Below are positions 34,022 to 47,900 of a stretch of 64,000 nucleotides of DNA, in pieces (position 1 is the first letter of the stretch; every line of letters starts with the position of its first letter). A program made the translations under genes and the position numbers. Below the pieces are notes generated by a model. It was given only the letters and a program-made list of their open reading frames with translations, did not search any database and was not told the origin of the DNA. The DNA comes from Hemibagrus wyckioides (taxonomy: Eukaryota; Chordata; Actinopteri; Siluriformes; Bagridae): the NCBI RefSeq assembly GCF_019097595.1, contig NC_080718.1, positions 15,435,657-15,499,656 of the forward strand, given 5' to 3'.

Positions 34022-37000
34022 CATAACAGTATAACTGCATTGGTCATGAGGAAAAAAAATCTATAACTCTTATTTTACAGGGTAAAGAAAATACAGGGCT
34101 GTGGAAAGAGACATTCAGACAGTTTCAAGACATCAACGCAAATGGTTTGTCTGGCTGGTGTTGCTTTTGATTCAAATTTCAGTTTGAGACTTTATTAAGC
34201 CAAGCCATATATCAGTGTCATTATTTTAAATACAGGTCCCAGTTCAGTGGGTATTGACCTTAGGCTCCATGGTTTCAGCCATGCTTATGGTATTCCTGAG
34301 CATGCAGATTCTCTCCAATTGAAGGACACCAGGTAGAATCAGGATTTAATGTTTGCTAAATAAAAACAGATGTGCATTCTTTCTTAAAATTATTGATTAA
34401 AATGATAATGCAAATTTCTCTTTATCAGTAGCTTCATATACCATATTAAAACAGCTTCAATAACATGAACGTGTATTTTACAGTGGTGGTGAACCGTATC
34501 GACTGTACAACCTGGATGTGTTTGCCTACAAGATCAACAGCAGACTGGGGCTTTATGGTTCTGTTCCTCTTCTGTTAGCTCACAACCTAGACAGGACGCT
34601 GGGCATCTTCTGGCTCAACCCCTCAGAAACTCTGGTAGATCTGCAGTATGACTCAAGCGATCAGGAGGTATCATTCCGTCTATTTATACCCTGTTGTCAA
34701 GTAATACTCTGTTAGAAATTTGGAGGTCACTGAATGATGATACCACCTCCACTGTACTATATATGGTGTGTTTTCTTATTAGGAAGAAGATGCCCCACAA
34801 GTGAAGAAGAGAAGGGTAGATTCTCAAATTGATGTGCACTGGGTGTCAGAGAGTGGAATAATTGATTGTTTCATACTGCTTGGACCTTCCCCCACCAAAG
34901 TGTTTTCTCAGTATGCACAGCTCACAGGTACTACCTTTAATATCAAATATCAGGATTTACACAACTCTTTAATAACTCACTAGACTAAACTTTCTACTAA
35001 TCTGAGTTTCTCAAAAAGGTTTTGTTCAAAAGGTCACTTACACGAAAGTAGAATGTTTACTGTCTCACAGAACAAATATACTTCCATTTTAAACAGTTAT
35101 TCAATTTCATGATGCACACAACTTGCATCCAGCTATTTTTTATTTTTTTATTCACTCCTTTTTTTACTTACATGTGCGAGTCAAAATCATTATGCGCTGT
35201 ACAACAATTGTGACTGTGTAGACTTTGGCTGCTGAGTACAGGTGCAAAGTATTTGCACTATAATAATCCTCAGTATACTGACATGGGTAACTAGGATAAA
35301 CATGGATATGCTGTTTGTTTTTAATCATGTCTAAACTGTGTCTCATGTGCTAAACTGAAATGTGTTATAATGCCAACTTGCCCAATTTTGTTTGTAAACG
35401 GTTGTAAATATGGGCTTTGATTTTAATTTTTTTTAATGAAAAGCATGTTTGTAGAGAAATTAGAATGTGAGTGGTGTATATTGGACAGATTATTGATTAG
35501 ACAGATTAGACATATTAAATGTATACAGCAGTAGAACGCACTTCTTATAGAAGCATCATACACTTCTCTGGTGGGTGACATTCTCATATACACTTCCTTT
35601 TGATGTTTGCAAAGTATAATTAATAATGCTATCCACGTGAATGTTTTTCTTCCTCTGTTGACAGGATACCAAGCCTTGCCACCTTTGTTTTCTCTGGGAT
35701 ATCACCAGTGTCGCTGGAACTATAAGGATGAAAAGGATGTGAAAGCCGTTGATGCTGGCTTCGATCTCCATACCATCCCTTATGATGTAATCTGGCTGGA
35801 CATAGACCACACTGAAGGCAAGCGCTACTTTACCTGGGATTCCAAACTGTTTCCTAACCCAGTGGATATGCAGCTCCATCTGCAGAGAAAGAACAGGAAG
35901 GTAGACCTGGTAGAACTCATGAGACAAAACTCATGAATTTTTTTTTTTTATTTATTTATTTTTAGCTATTTTCTTGAAAAATGCTTTGTTTTTAATGCAC
36001 ATATCCATTGTCACAATAGTTTGCTTCTTATGTGTTTTAGTTGGTGGTTATCAATGATCCCCATATCAAGGCTGACCTTGATTGGCCTTTTTTCTGTGAA
36101 TCCAGAGATGGAGGCCATTTTGTGAAGGACAGAGATGGTGGACTTTACCATGGAACATGCTGGCCAGGTATTGTAATGTTTTTATTGTATCTCAGCATTT
36201 CTGTCCCAAGACTGGTTGTTTTTGTGTTGTCTTATCAAACTGTAATGTTGATTTCTACAATTTCAGCACTTCAGTAATCTTTCCATGGTTAAACTGATTT
36301 GGAAAGTTACAGGTTTGTCACTGTCATCTTTAGGTGATTCCTGCTACTTGGACTTCAGTAGCTCAAGGACACGGTCATGGTATGCCAGGCAGTTCTCACT
36401 TGACAAGTATAAAGTAAGGATTAACAGACTATGGAAACTTTTCTCTCATCTGTTTTAAAGCTCTGTCCAATCCCATGCATATTGCAAACATCATCTATTA
36501 CTAACAATCCTTTCACTGTACTTTGTCTTATGTCTTTATGGATTAGGGGTCTACAGAGTCCTTGTTTGTGTGGAATGACATGAACGAGCCCTCTGTCTTT
36601 TATGGACCCGAGCAGACAATGCCTAAAGACTTGCTTCATTATTCAGGCTGGGAACATAGGGAATTACACAACCTGTATGGCTTCTTCCAGGTTAGGGCAG
36701 TCATCAAATCCATCCTTATTTTGCACCAGTGAAACTTTAGACAGCACAGGTAACCACAGTTATACTCTCTCTGCAGCACATGGCTACTTTTGAGGGTTTG
36801 ATAACTCGCTCTGCTGGCTTGGAGAGACCATTTGTTCTGTCACGCTCCTTCTTTGCAGGGTCTCAGAGAATGGGTAAGCCAAAACCTGTGGGGCACTTTT
36901 CTACTGCACAGTGTATCAGCACATTTGGCATGAGAAAAATTCAACTGTGTTTTTTTTCTTTTCTTCAGTTGGTCCCCAGTCCAGTACTATATGATAAAAC

Positions 37001-40000
37001 TGTCTGGTTTTATGGTGTGAAATATTCACTAAATGGGAATACAATGGGTGGATTGGTTATGCATATTATGTAATACATAATATTTATATTTATAATGGAA
37101 AATACTGCATTAAAAAACTGAGCATGTTCATTTCTCAGTCTGTACCAACATTTAAGATTACATCCCCTAAATACCATAGCAAAACAAAAATAGTTTATAT
37201 GTCAAACACAAAAACACTTGAATTAGTTTTCTGATAATATGAGATGCCAACTTTTTAATGCTTTATTAAGGATTATTTAGTAAAACAATAATGGGTAGTA
37301 ATAATCAATTAATGGCCAATACTTATTATATATGTATTATATTTATTTACATCTCACATACCTTCCATGTTTGTCTTATCATGAAACATTGTAATTATGT
37401 TGCCGTCTCTTTGCAGTTATCCCTGTAACTTTCCAATCTACTCTCAAGTCAGTGGAGAATAAAATAAGCAACAAGTTCTGGTGCTTTCTATTTGGCTAAA
37501 TTAATATTTTAGGGTAAAATGGAGAAATACAGCATTTTTTCTACAGGTGCTGTATGGACAGGAGACAATGTTGCTACCTGGGAGTATCTGAAGATCTCAA
37601 TCCCTATGCTGTTGTCACTGAGTGTAACTGGAATGCAGTTTTGTGGTGGTCAGTTTCCCACCTTTTGAGATATTTGAAATTATACCTTATCATGATTTAA
37701 CGATGATACAAGAGAAAATGTATCATTTATCAATGTGTGTGTGTGTGTGTGTGTGATCTGTATGTTTATAGCTGATGTAGGTGGCTTTGTGCAGGATCCT
37801 GACCCGGAGTTGCTGGTGCGTTGGTACCAGGCGGGCGCGCTGCAGCCTTTCTATAGAGGCCACTCGGCTAAACAGACCAAGCGGCGTGAGCCCTGGCTGT
37901 TTGGGGATGCAGTTACTTCAGCAGTGCGAGCAGCAATCCAGCAGAGATATTGCCTCTTGCCTTATTGGTACACACTCTTTCACCTAGCCCATACCTCAGC
38001 ATTGCCCCCAATGAGGTACTTAAGTTTCAGCTTCTTACTTTATTGCTGTTCATCTTGACTAACTGCTTTATCCTGGACAGGGAATTGTTGGGCTGGACTG
38101 ATGAACTAATTACTACATACATTTAAATGAATTAATTTATATTCTCGAGCAATTATTTCAGTAAACACATCTGGATTGATAATGTATTAATAAAATAATA
38201 ATTATAATACATTATGCAGTTAAACCAACTTTCATTTAAATGAATTGAGTGTAAAAGCAGAATGCAACTGAAGACAAAAATCAGAATATTAATATATAAT
38301 GCTTTTTGTTTTGTTTTTTTTGTTTTTTTTTTTACCAAATTGGAGCAATTAAAAAGGCTTTGTTAGGTATAGTATGTGCATAATTAATACAGGAGAAACC
38401 TTCTAGGTGCCATTTTAGTGCTAGTGTGGTTGTAGGTTGATTTGATGATGAACTGGGAACATTTTCAAAATGCAGTGACATTTTTTTGTTGTTCATCTCA
38501 GACCACTGTGGGTGGAGTTTCCAAAGGAGACCGAAACCTTCACTGTGGAAAACCAGTACATGATTGGTAAGTATGACAAATCCACATGTTAATAAAAATA
38601 TATATTGTAAACATTATTGTACAGAATAAATTGCACTGTATAAAGTTCTTCGATTTTGCTGTGTGATTTCAGGCAATGCTCTCCTGGCTTGTCCTGTGAC
38701 TGACCCAAGAGTCACAGAGGTCAGGATTTTACTACCGGGGTCAGATGAGGTTAGTCTAGTGCTCTTCATGCTTCTCAGTGTCATAAGCAGTGCAATATAT
38801 ATACATCATGTACTTAAGTTGTGATGCATGTGGTTTTGTGTGGTAGCTGTGGTATGATGTCAGCAACGGAGGTGTGCACAGAGGAGGCAAGGTTCTGACA
38901 CTTCCTGTGACACTGGAGACAGTGAGTCAACGTTCCATTGCAGCACACATACACTATGCAAACCACATGCAGGGGACAGTAAACACCTTCTGCAGGAAAC
39001 CTCACCTAGCTTAGATGATTTGTTTTCCTTATTGCTCTGTGTCTGTTTTCCAGGTGCCTGTGCTCCAGCGTGGAGGAACAATTGTGACGAGGAGAACAGG
39101 CTGTGGTTCCTGTACTGCTGATCTCAAACAACATCCTTTCACTCTTACTATAGCCCTGGACCTGGAGGTGAATATCCTTCTTAGCAATATCTTGACATAG
39201 GTTCAAATGTTTGTATTCCTTTACAGTGTGTCTTTGAAAAAGGAAAATGTTTCCCCTAATTTCTCCCCATTTCTGCCCATTCCAATCCACCAGCTCTCCT
39301 CATCACATTGCACCTGTCATGAATAATAGACAAATATCGACCAAACAATTTATTCAAAAAAGTAGATACCAACCTTATATTAATATATTTTTTTAAATAT
39401 TCGTAACATTTAATATATTAATGTTTGCTACTCACCTTTTTGTTGTTTTGTTTGTACTTGTGATTTGAAACCTTTGTAAAACCTAAAAACAATACATTTC
39501 ATGTTCTCATGTTAATTTCTTTATTGCATTTTGTCCTCAAGCTATGAGAAATTTAATTCTACTGTATATATGTTTCAAATTTGATTCATGCTTTCCTTCA
39601 GTGCTGATGAGTACCTACATTACAGGGCAATGCTGAAGGTCTGCTGTATGAGGATGATGGACACTCCTTCAGCTACAGGGACAAAAAGCAGTTCTGTTTG
39701 CGTAAATTCTCTATGCATTCTGGCAGACTCAGTAGCAGGTGTGTGTGTGTTTCTTCTGATCAGTTGTAATTACATTTTAATTACAAGATTATATGCTCTT
39801 ATGCACTTGTGTTATATTTTATATTCAGCTGTGCAGATGAAGAAGCGCTCTTTATCTCTGGTGGTAAACTGGAGTCAGTGGTGATTCTGGGTCAGAAAAA
39901 AGTGAAAAAGAATCCTACTCTAAAATCAAGTGAGACATATTTCTATCATTGAGCTTATTATTAATACTATCTTGGCACATTGTTTTATGGCACTAATTTA

Positions 40001-40234
40001 GAAATATTGATTAATCAATTCATTCTGCATGGGAGAAAGCCTACAGTAATGCTTGTAGCAGTAGTTTAAACTGATTGTTTTTGTTTTGTTCTGTACTAAT
40101 CCAGTCCCTCTCTCCATCCAGCTGCAGGGAAAAGAAAAATCAAATTTGAGTTTCAACCAAAGCAAGCTCTGCTGACGCTGACGGGCTTGGACCTGGATAT
40201 ACACACAGATTGGGAAATCAGAATTAATAATTAG
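32788..40234 (+). CDS. ganc: Neutral alpha-glucosidase C (glycoside hydrolase family 31), complete, 24 exons
   Basis: Exons: 32788-32837, 33021-33083, 33172-33274, 33429-33565, 33661-33837, 33934-33955, 34081-34144, 34236-34332, 34484-34667, 34783-34927, 35665-35900, 36041-36167, 36334-36413, 36547-36690, 36777-36873, 37547-37648, 37772-38015, 38502-38566, 38673-38749, 38847-38921, 39054-39167, 39626-39738, 39829-39929, 40122-40234. Total 2730 nt (909 aa; human 914) and every phase fits. GH31 hallmarks: [13 protein letters not shown] [21 protein letters not shown] with nucleophile Asp506, [19 protein letters not shown] with acid/base Asp582, ADVGGF. There is no N-terminal signal peptide ([11 protein letters not shown]), as expected for cytosolic GANC and unlike ER glucosidase II alpha (GANAB), which is the main alternative. 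Adjacency to capn3 supports GANC. It hydrolyses alpha-1,4 glucosides at neutral pH. The sixth exon is 22 nt and its downstream intron starts with GC. Confidence 0.96.
33956..33957 (+). other. GC 5' splice site after ganc microexon 6
   Basis: The only in-phase donor after the 22-nt exon is CTCAG followed by GCAAGA, the classic GC-AG donor form. Reading continues in frame into [10 protein letters not shown] of the next exon, which starts at 34081. Confidence 0.8.
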
Positions 40235-40565
40235 TAGTTTATTAATCATTAGCAAGAAAACATTTCAGGGTCTTCTCTGTGCATGTTCAGTTTTTGTTGT
40301 AAGTTAACGTTGGGTTTTATAGTTTTTATAACATTGACAGACGTTTTATTTTTATGTTTTATGGTATTAAGGCACATAATTGTGAGTTCGAAATCTCTGG
40401 AAGGAACTCAAAAGGGAAGTTGAAAATTGAAGCACTGTAATCTATCTAATTTATTAACTTCCTGTTTTTGTTTTAATGTTTGGCCATAAAGCCCTGTACT
40501 ATAGCCATGATTTATATAACAAAGCTAATTTTGCACTGTTTTGTTACAACAGTCAAGGAGAGTCA

Positions 40566-40571
40566 AATAAA
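40566..40571 (+). promoter_or_regulatory. Polyadenylation signal of ganc
   Basis: AATAAA about 330 nt after the TAG stop, followed by a TG/T-rich stretch. Confidence 0.6.
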
Positions 40572-40589
40572 CCTGTGTCTCTGATCTTT

Positions 40590-41991
40590 TTTATGTAATT
40601 AATAAGTTTTTTGCTGCTGTAGGTGGTGAAAACACACACACACATGCAGCAGCTCATGTGCTGTTGCCTTTTCACATTGTTTGTATTCCAAACTGTACTT
40701 TAAATATAGAGCATCATATAGAATCACATGGTTGATACTTGGAAAGGAAACCAGTGGCTTTATTAAAAAGTGGGGGGAGGGGGCATTTTGTCTACATGAT
40801 TTTTTGAGTCCCCATGTTCTTCTGTCTAATCACCTTTTATGCTATGATAAAACATTTTAATCTTGATCAGAGTGGACTATTTCAGGATCACAAGATCCTC
40901 AGCCATAGTGCATGAAAATTTGATGATCATGCATGAATCATATGACCTGGCCTTTTTGGACCAGCATGTTATGCAATACTCTCCACTATCATCATCATCA
41001 TCATCATCAAAACACCATCTGAGGCAGAAATCTTTGGAAGAATTCTGTTCATACTTCCAGTATAATTCCAGAGATATGTACAATCAATTTCAAGATGTTC
41101 TGGTGGCTTGTGGAGTCCCAACACATTTAATACATTTTTATGTTGTTGTTTTTTTCAACAGCTGTCTGTTTGAGGTATTGTACAAATTGAGGGATGTGTT
41201 GAATTACAGGTTTTGGGTGCATGACAATTGTTTTTGTCCTCAATAAGTGTTCATAAAATTCTTCCCATTATTAAAGGTATAACTAGGAAACCGGAACCAA
41301 AAGTTTTAGATTGGATCTCTATTCCCAGTAACAGTAATAAATCTCTGGTACTTATAGTATCACTCACTGACCGTTGAAACCCTCCATGAAACAGTATTGG
41401 CTCACATTGTCAAGCTATTCTTTTAAAATAAACCAAAAACATTGCTACAAGATTTGTATTCAACAAATGCAGTTAGATTATGCAAATAATCTGTTTAACA
41501 CTTGGAAATGAGTTTCGTCTACCATGGTTATAGACATCCATGGGAGTCAGGCAGTGCTTCTATGCTCTAGTAATGCTGAGACTGCTCAAATCAGAGCTGC
41601 ATTGAGAACAGGTTTAGAGAGCTTGAATGCTTCTGCTGAGGCAGGCCATCCCACTAGCTACTCTTTGCAGCTTCACTCACCTTTGTATCCCCCCAAAATA
41701 ATGGCATGAGAGCACTGGAGCTCATTGTTCTCCAGCCAATGGGAATGGTCCAAAAGACTTTAGCTGTGTGTATGCATATGTGCATGCATGATACACATGT
41801 GGCATGAATGTCTTTTGCCTCAAACCCTGGCCTCCATTTCATGACCAGGTGAAGTGGGCGTCATTTATCAGGACAGCCAATCAGAGTTCAGTGTTTTGGA
41901 TTTATGCCAGGTATTTTAGGCTTCTAAGGTCTAAATGTTGTTGGCCAAAGGCTGTTTCTACAACACCAAATAAACATTTTTGCGAGACAAG
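40590..41991 (+). other. Intergenic region and upstream region of capn3
   Basis: No gene supported. A 127-codon open stretch (40863-41246) has no recognisable domain and contains a (CAT)n-derived Ser run. Candidate muscle-type elements near the start codon are E-boxes CACATGTG (about 41793) and CAGGTG (about 41847), and an A/T-rich GTATTTTAGG (about 41909), loosely like a MEF2 site. These are common motifs and weak evidence. Confidence 0.35.
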
Positions 41992-44900
41992 ATGCCCTAC
42001 ACGCCAGCAGGCTTTTTTTGTGACCGGCTAATCCGGCAAAGAGAGAGAAAGGATGGAGAAGGATCTGTGAACAAACCTCTTCGATTCAGTGGCCAGGACT
42101 TTAAGACTCTAAAACAGGATTGTCTTCAGAAAAAGGTGCTATTTGAAGATGATACATTCCCAGCCTCTGTGGACTCTCTGGGTTACAAGGAACTGGGCCA
42201 CAAGTCCAGCAAAGTCAAGAACATTGTCTGGAAAAGACCTAAGGTAGAACTGGGAAGGGGATGACAAGGGGACATGTGGACAGTGATTAGTACTCAAACT
42301 ACAGAAGGTTTAATTTAATGATATATATGAATTAATTAATGTTACAAAATTGGAAGTATTTTAAATTCCTCTTACATAGTATCTGTAATGCATGTAATGA
42401 GATTCTTAGAGATTCTTAGGCTCCGATGAATAATACTTTAATCACAGTCTACCCATGTGGCAGAGATGGACAGAGCAAGTAGAATAATTAATCCTCTTTA
42501 TAGGGAACACTTTTTAACATACTATGTAAAGCTTGTAGATGCCTGGTGCTGAATATATATCAGTTTATAGTCATGTAAATGGAAATGATGAAGTTGCATC
42601 CTTAGTTGTACCATTTTATCATTTTATTTTATCAAATGGTATGACTTATTTTGTAGCACACTTATTATAATTGATTGCCATTGAGGTATTTGTCATATAT
42701 TTAGGAATACAAGAAAGAATACTTTGTATACTATATATTGGTTACTCCTGATAGTTAGTAGTTTAAAACACATAGGAATAAAAAAAAAGTTCAAGACTGT
42801 GCTGCTAACAATATACACCAATTCACTAATAAATATGATTATTGCTGTGCCATTTCTGGTTTAGTACTGATATTGCACTCAACTGCCTTTCAGGATATTT
42901 GTGATAATCCACAGTTCATTGTTGGAGGTGCAAGCAGAACAGACATCTGTCAGGGAGACTTGGGTAAGATTTGTTCAAAGTAAGTGCTTAATTACATTAC
43001 AGAACATTCTGTAATGAGCCTGGTCGCCAGTGTCAAAGTTTTACATTCCTGACTGACCATACCTTAATTTAATAGGTGCTTTCTGAGGTGCAGTATGTTC
43101 ATATGCTCACAGCCCAGCAGGGGCCCCTTGATATTGTGATTACTCTAGTGGAAGGGAATCCGGCTGGCAGCACTTCCCATTGTTGTGTACTCTATACAAG
43201 CTATAAAAAGAGACAAAGGTTGTGTATAGCGCAGATACATGGGGCTTTCCATTGGGCAACTCAAAAAAATGCTGAGGTCAGCACTGTGGACCACTGTTTT
43301 TTTTTTCATACATATTTAGTAGGAGGTGGCATGGTGGCTTAGTGGCTTAGTGGTTAGCACGTTTGCCTCACACCTCCAGCATGCAGGGTTTGAGTCTCCC
43401 TCCCACTCACTGTGTGTGTTCTCCCCGTGCTTGGTGGGTTTGCTCTGGGTTCCTCCCACAGTCCAAAGACATTCTACTAGGCCGATTGGAGTCTCTAAAT
43501 TGCCTGTAGTGTGTGTGCCCTGTGATGGGTTGGCAGTCCGTCCAGGGTGTATCCTGCCTTGATGCCCGATGACGCCTGAGAAAGGCACAGGCTTCCTGTG
43601 ATCGAGGATAGATGTGATAAGTGGTACAAACAATGAAATGAAATATTTTATGGATTTTCAAACCGTGAAAACAATAAATGGAAATATCCAAAGTGTTTAA
43701 TCATTAATCATTATTTCTAGGTCGCTATTTAAATGAAGGTGCATTTATCATATTATATATTGCATACTAAAAAGCGGAGAAGATTCTGCTTTTCATTTGT
43801 GTTGATAATATATTTTTAATTAAAGCTGTTGTATTAAATTAGAAACAAATGCAAAATAGAAACATGTTCACTAGAAGTCACAGACTCTTGTAACCCACTA
43901 AATATAGTTTAGAATATTTGCTTAATAATGTATTGATCATTAATTATAATAGTGCAATTTGGTGAAATATCTGAATAAAGTTAAAAGTGTAATTATGTAT
44001 TAAAACAGATACCTCCAGGATTTACTGCTTAATGTCCAAGTTTATTATTATTTTATAATTTATATTTATTATTATTTGTCTTAAAGTATATTATATAGTA
44101 ACTATGGTTAACTACATTGACTAGTAATGATAATACTAGTACATAAACTGTTAGTGAGAAATGTAAGTGAGTTTATTGGAAATCTTGGTATATGGCAGAT
44201 TAGAATGTAGTTTTGCATCAGAGTTATTACATTTTCTCAAGCTGATCTTAGTATGACTGTGGCAAATATCGATCTCCTTTGCATTAACGCTTTCTAAGCA
44301 TACAGGATCTCTAATTGCTGGTTTGATTCCTGGTTAGATTTCTATGTTGCACTGGGTAATAACTGATTATCTGAATGGTGGGTGTGTGTGTGTGTGTGTT
44401 TGTGCATGGTCAATTCCTGCTTCACACCCATTATTCCACAGATCAGGATAAACACCAGGACCTTGACCATGATCAAGTGGTTAGTATGGACAAATGAATT
44501 AATAAAATACTATGTTTAACATTATCTCTGGTCTCTATAGGAGACTGCTGGCTGCTTGCTGCCATTGCTTGTCTTACTCTGAATGATAAGCTCCTGTATC
44601 GGGTTGTTCCTCAAGAGCAGAGTTTTTCTGACAATTATGCAGGAATCTTTCATTTCCAGGTGAGTGCTAGTCAATAAATTCATCTAAAATCATGTCTTTA
44701 TTCATTTTTTTGCTATTAGAAGCAAAAGTCTAACATCTTTCTCTCTGTTTATTAATGCAGTTCTGGCGTTATGGTGACTGGGTGGATGTTGTTGTTGATG
44801 ATAGAATCCCTACCATCAATAACCAGCTAGTGTTCACCAAGTCTGCTGAGAGGAATGAGTTCTGGAGCGTTCTTCTTGAGAAAGCATATGCCAAGTAAGA

Positions 44901-47900
44901 CTCTCACTTTCTTTCATCATGTTGTTCTTTATGTACTCTCAAATCTCAAATGCTTATCCTTACTCAGACTGCACGGTTCCTACGAGGCTCTGAAAGGTGG
45001 AAACACTGCCGAGGGGATGGAAGACTTCACTGGAGGAGTAACTGAGTTCTATGAAATGAAGGAGGCACCTAAAGAACTTTACAAGATCATGAAGAAGGCC
45101 TTGGCTCGAGGATCCCTCATGGGTTGCTCTATCGATGTAGGTTATACAGATTTAGAAATCTATTTTTTAACACTTTTAAATGTTTAGTGGCAGTGGACAA
45201 AAGTTATCATCCAAATATGAAGGAATTTCTACTATCTTTCTAGTATATAGGTTTGCTAACAAACTGAGAATAAAACAGTAATATTGATTTTAAAAAACTA
45301 CTGACCCACAACTGTAATTACTATGTATTATTAATATTAATATTAATATTAATATTAATATTAATATTAATATTAATATTAATATTAATATTAATATTAA
45401 TATTAATATTATTAAAATGTTGATATTAGAGTATATACTCATATTACTAGACTAAGGGGTAAAATCCTGCTATAGAAGATTTTTGTAAGAGGTTCTGAGA
45501 AAACCTGTAATCTCCAACCTGATAATAGCAATGAATATTGTTGTTGTTTTATCCCAGGCTTTGGTCCCAGCCCGCCTGGAGACACGCACTGTGACTGGGC
45601 TAGTAAAAGGTCATGCCTACTCTGTAACTGCTGTGGATGAGGTAAAGGGAGTGTAGAAATTATAAAATTACATTTCAACTAAACAACTTGAAGTTTAGAG
45701 CCTTCTAGGTTTATTGTAGGAATTTGAGCACCAGTGTGATTGAGGCTGTTTGTGTTAACACTGTGATTCTAGTGTAAACAGAGCATACAAAAAGAATCTA
45801 AAGTGCGCCTGGTGCGTCTCCGTAATCCATGGGGCCAAGTGGAGTGGAACGGACCTTGGAGTGATAAGTAAGTTCTCACAAGCAATCACTGTCAATAGTG
45901 CCCTAGCAGTGTTACTAACTATATAATCCCTTTTGGCTGTATGTAGCTCAAAGGAGTGGGAAACCATCTCTAAGGAAGAGAAAGAAAAACTGCATCAACA
46001 GAATGCTGAAGATGGAGAGTTCTGGTGAGTAAATCTAAAGAGAGCTGTTTGAATTCTCAACAGTATAAGCAGTTCAAAGCATAGATACTCATCTGCCAAA
46101 GGACAGTGACATTTCAGAAGAGTTTTATTAATATTATATAGGATGTCCTTCAATGATTTCATGAAGAACTACACCAAGATAGAAATCTGTAACCTGACCC
46201 CTGATGCACTGGACGATGATAAGCTCCACAAGTGGACGGTGTCTGTGAATGAGGGCCGCTGGGTAAAAGGCTGCTCTGCTGGAGGCTGCAAAAATTATAT
46301 GGGTAAGCCATGATCTAAATCTTAGTTTTACTTTGTTTAGGTAATGATTTATACATAAGGTTGAATTCAGATGTTTGTGTCCCCCATGGTTATTTATTTG
46401 AAAATGAAAGAATTGCAAAAACTTTACATGAAATATGAGTGTAGTCAACAACAGCATGCTATGGGATATGGAAAAATGAATAGAAAAATAGTTTGAAAGA
46501 AGTTTTGCTGTGATTTTCTGGCAGCATTTGAAAGAGTTTCCTAAGTATGGTTAAAGATTGACAACAGTTAGATAACAGCTATCTTAGACATTTCAGATAT
46601 TGAATCCAGACACTTACAGGATAAGATAAGAGGATACAATAGCATACAAGACATTATGGAACATCTAGTTTACATTTAGAAAGGAAAACAAATTTTTAAA
46701 TAAAATGTAAATCGTTTTGTTCCCTTTTGTTTGATAATGAAATATTCTCTATTGAATGGAATAACTCTAAATGGCTTGTTGATATACATGTACATTAAAA
46801 TTCTTTGTCTCCCACATTTTATATTGTCGTAAGGGTGTACAAACATTTAAACAATACACATGAACAATATTGTGCATACTGTATATATTACCTATATATA
46901 CCACTTTGTGTAGACACCTTCTGGACAAACCCACAGTACCGCCTTCGCCTCCAAGAAGAGGATGATGACCAGGACAACAGTGAGGTGGCCTGCTCCTTTG
47001 TGGTGGCTCTCATGCAGAAAAACAGAAGAAAAGAACGCAAACTTGGTGCCAACTTATTCACTATTGGATTTTCCATTTACGAGGTAATTGGCTTAGGATC
47101 ATGGCAGTAAATAGCATCTATTTCATCTTTTCTTTACTGTAGTGCTTAAACAAAACAAAAACAAACAAACAAACAAACAAACAAACAAACAAACAAACAA
47201 ACAAACAAACAAACAAACAAACAATTAATTAATTAATTAATTAATTAATTAATTAATTAATTAATTAATTAATTAATTAATTGGTATATTTTAAATGCAG
47301 TAACATTAAAAGAATAATATTTAAATTGTTCAATTGTCATCTTGTGTTTTTCCCCATAGGTGCCAAAAGAGGTATGTAAAAATATTGGACAGAAGTGCTT
47401 GGACCCCTGAGTGCTCTCTCTCCAGTAGAGGCTGAGTAGTGTACATTGTGTACCTTGAGTGCATGCTCTTCTTCCCTTACCAGTTTTACCTGAAACACAA
47501 ACTCTTTTCATGAAATTGTGTCTCTTTGCTAAGCACATTACACTGTTCTGACTGATTTTGCAGTATTTTTTTGTATTGCTTTGTCTGTCTGTCAGATGCA
47601 TGGTAACAAGCAGCACATGCAGAAGGAATTCTTTCAGCTGAACACATCCAAAGCTCGCTGCAAAGCCTACATTAACCTGAGGGAGGTGACGCAACGCTTC
47701 AGACTGAGCCCTGGGGAGTATGTCATTGTGCCTTCCACCTATGAGCCCCACCAGGAAGGCGAGTTTCTCCTCCGTGTCTTCTCTGAAAAGAAGAACGTCT
47801 CTGAGTGAGTGGGATAGATGTCTGTGTGAGTTTTGAGCTGTACAGCACAACCAGAATCTTTACACTTAAGCCCAAATGATCATTATTTTTTTATAGCTGT

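Noticed and set aside
40863..41246. 127-codon open frame between ganc and capn3
   Set aside because: No domain, no splice or similarity support. It includes a (CAT)n-derived Ser run and a phase unrelated to both neighbours.
43316..43691. Overlapping ORFs on both strands in capn3 intron 2
   Set aside because: Both fall in a tRNA-derived SINE, and the tail and box sequences explain them.
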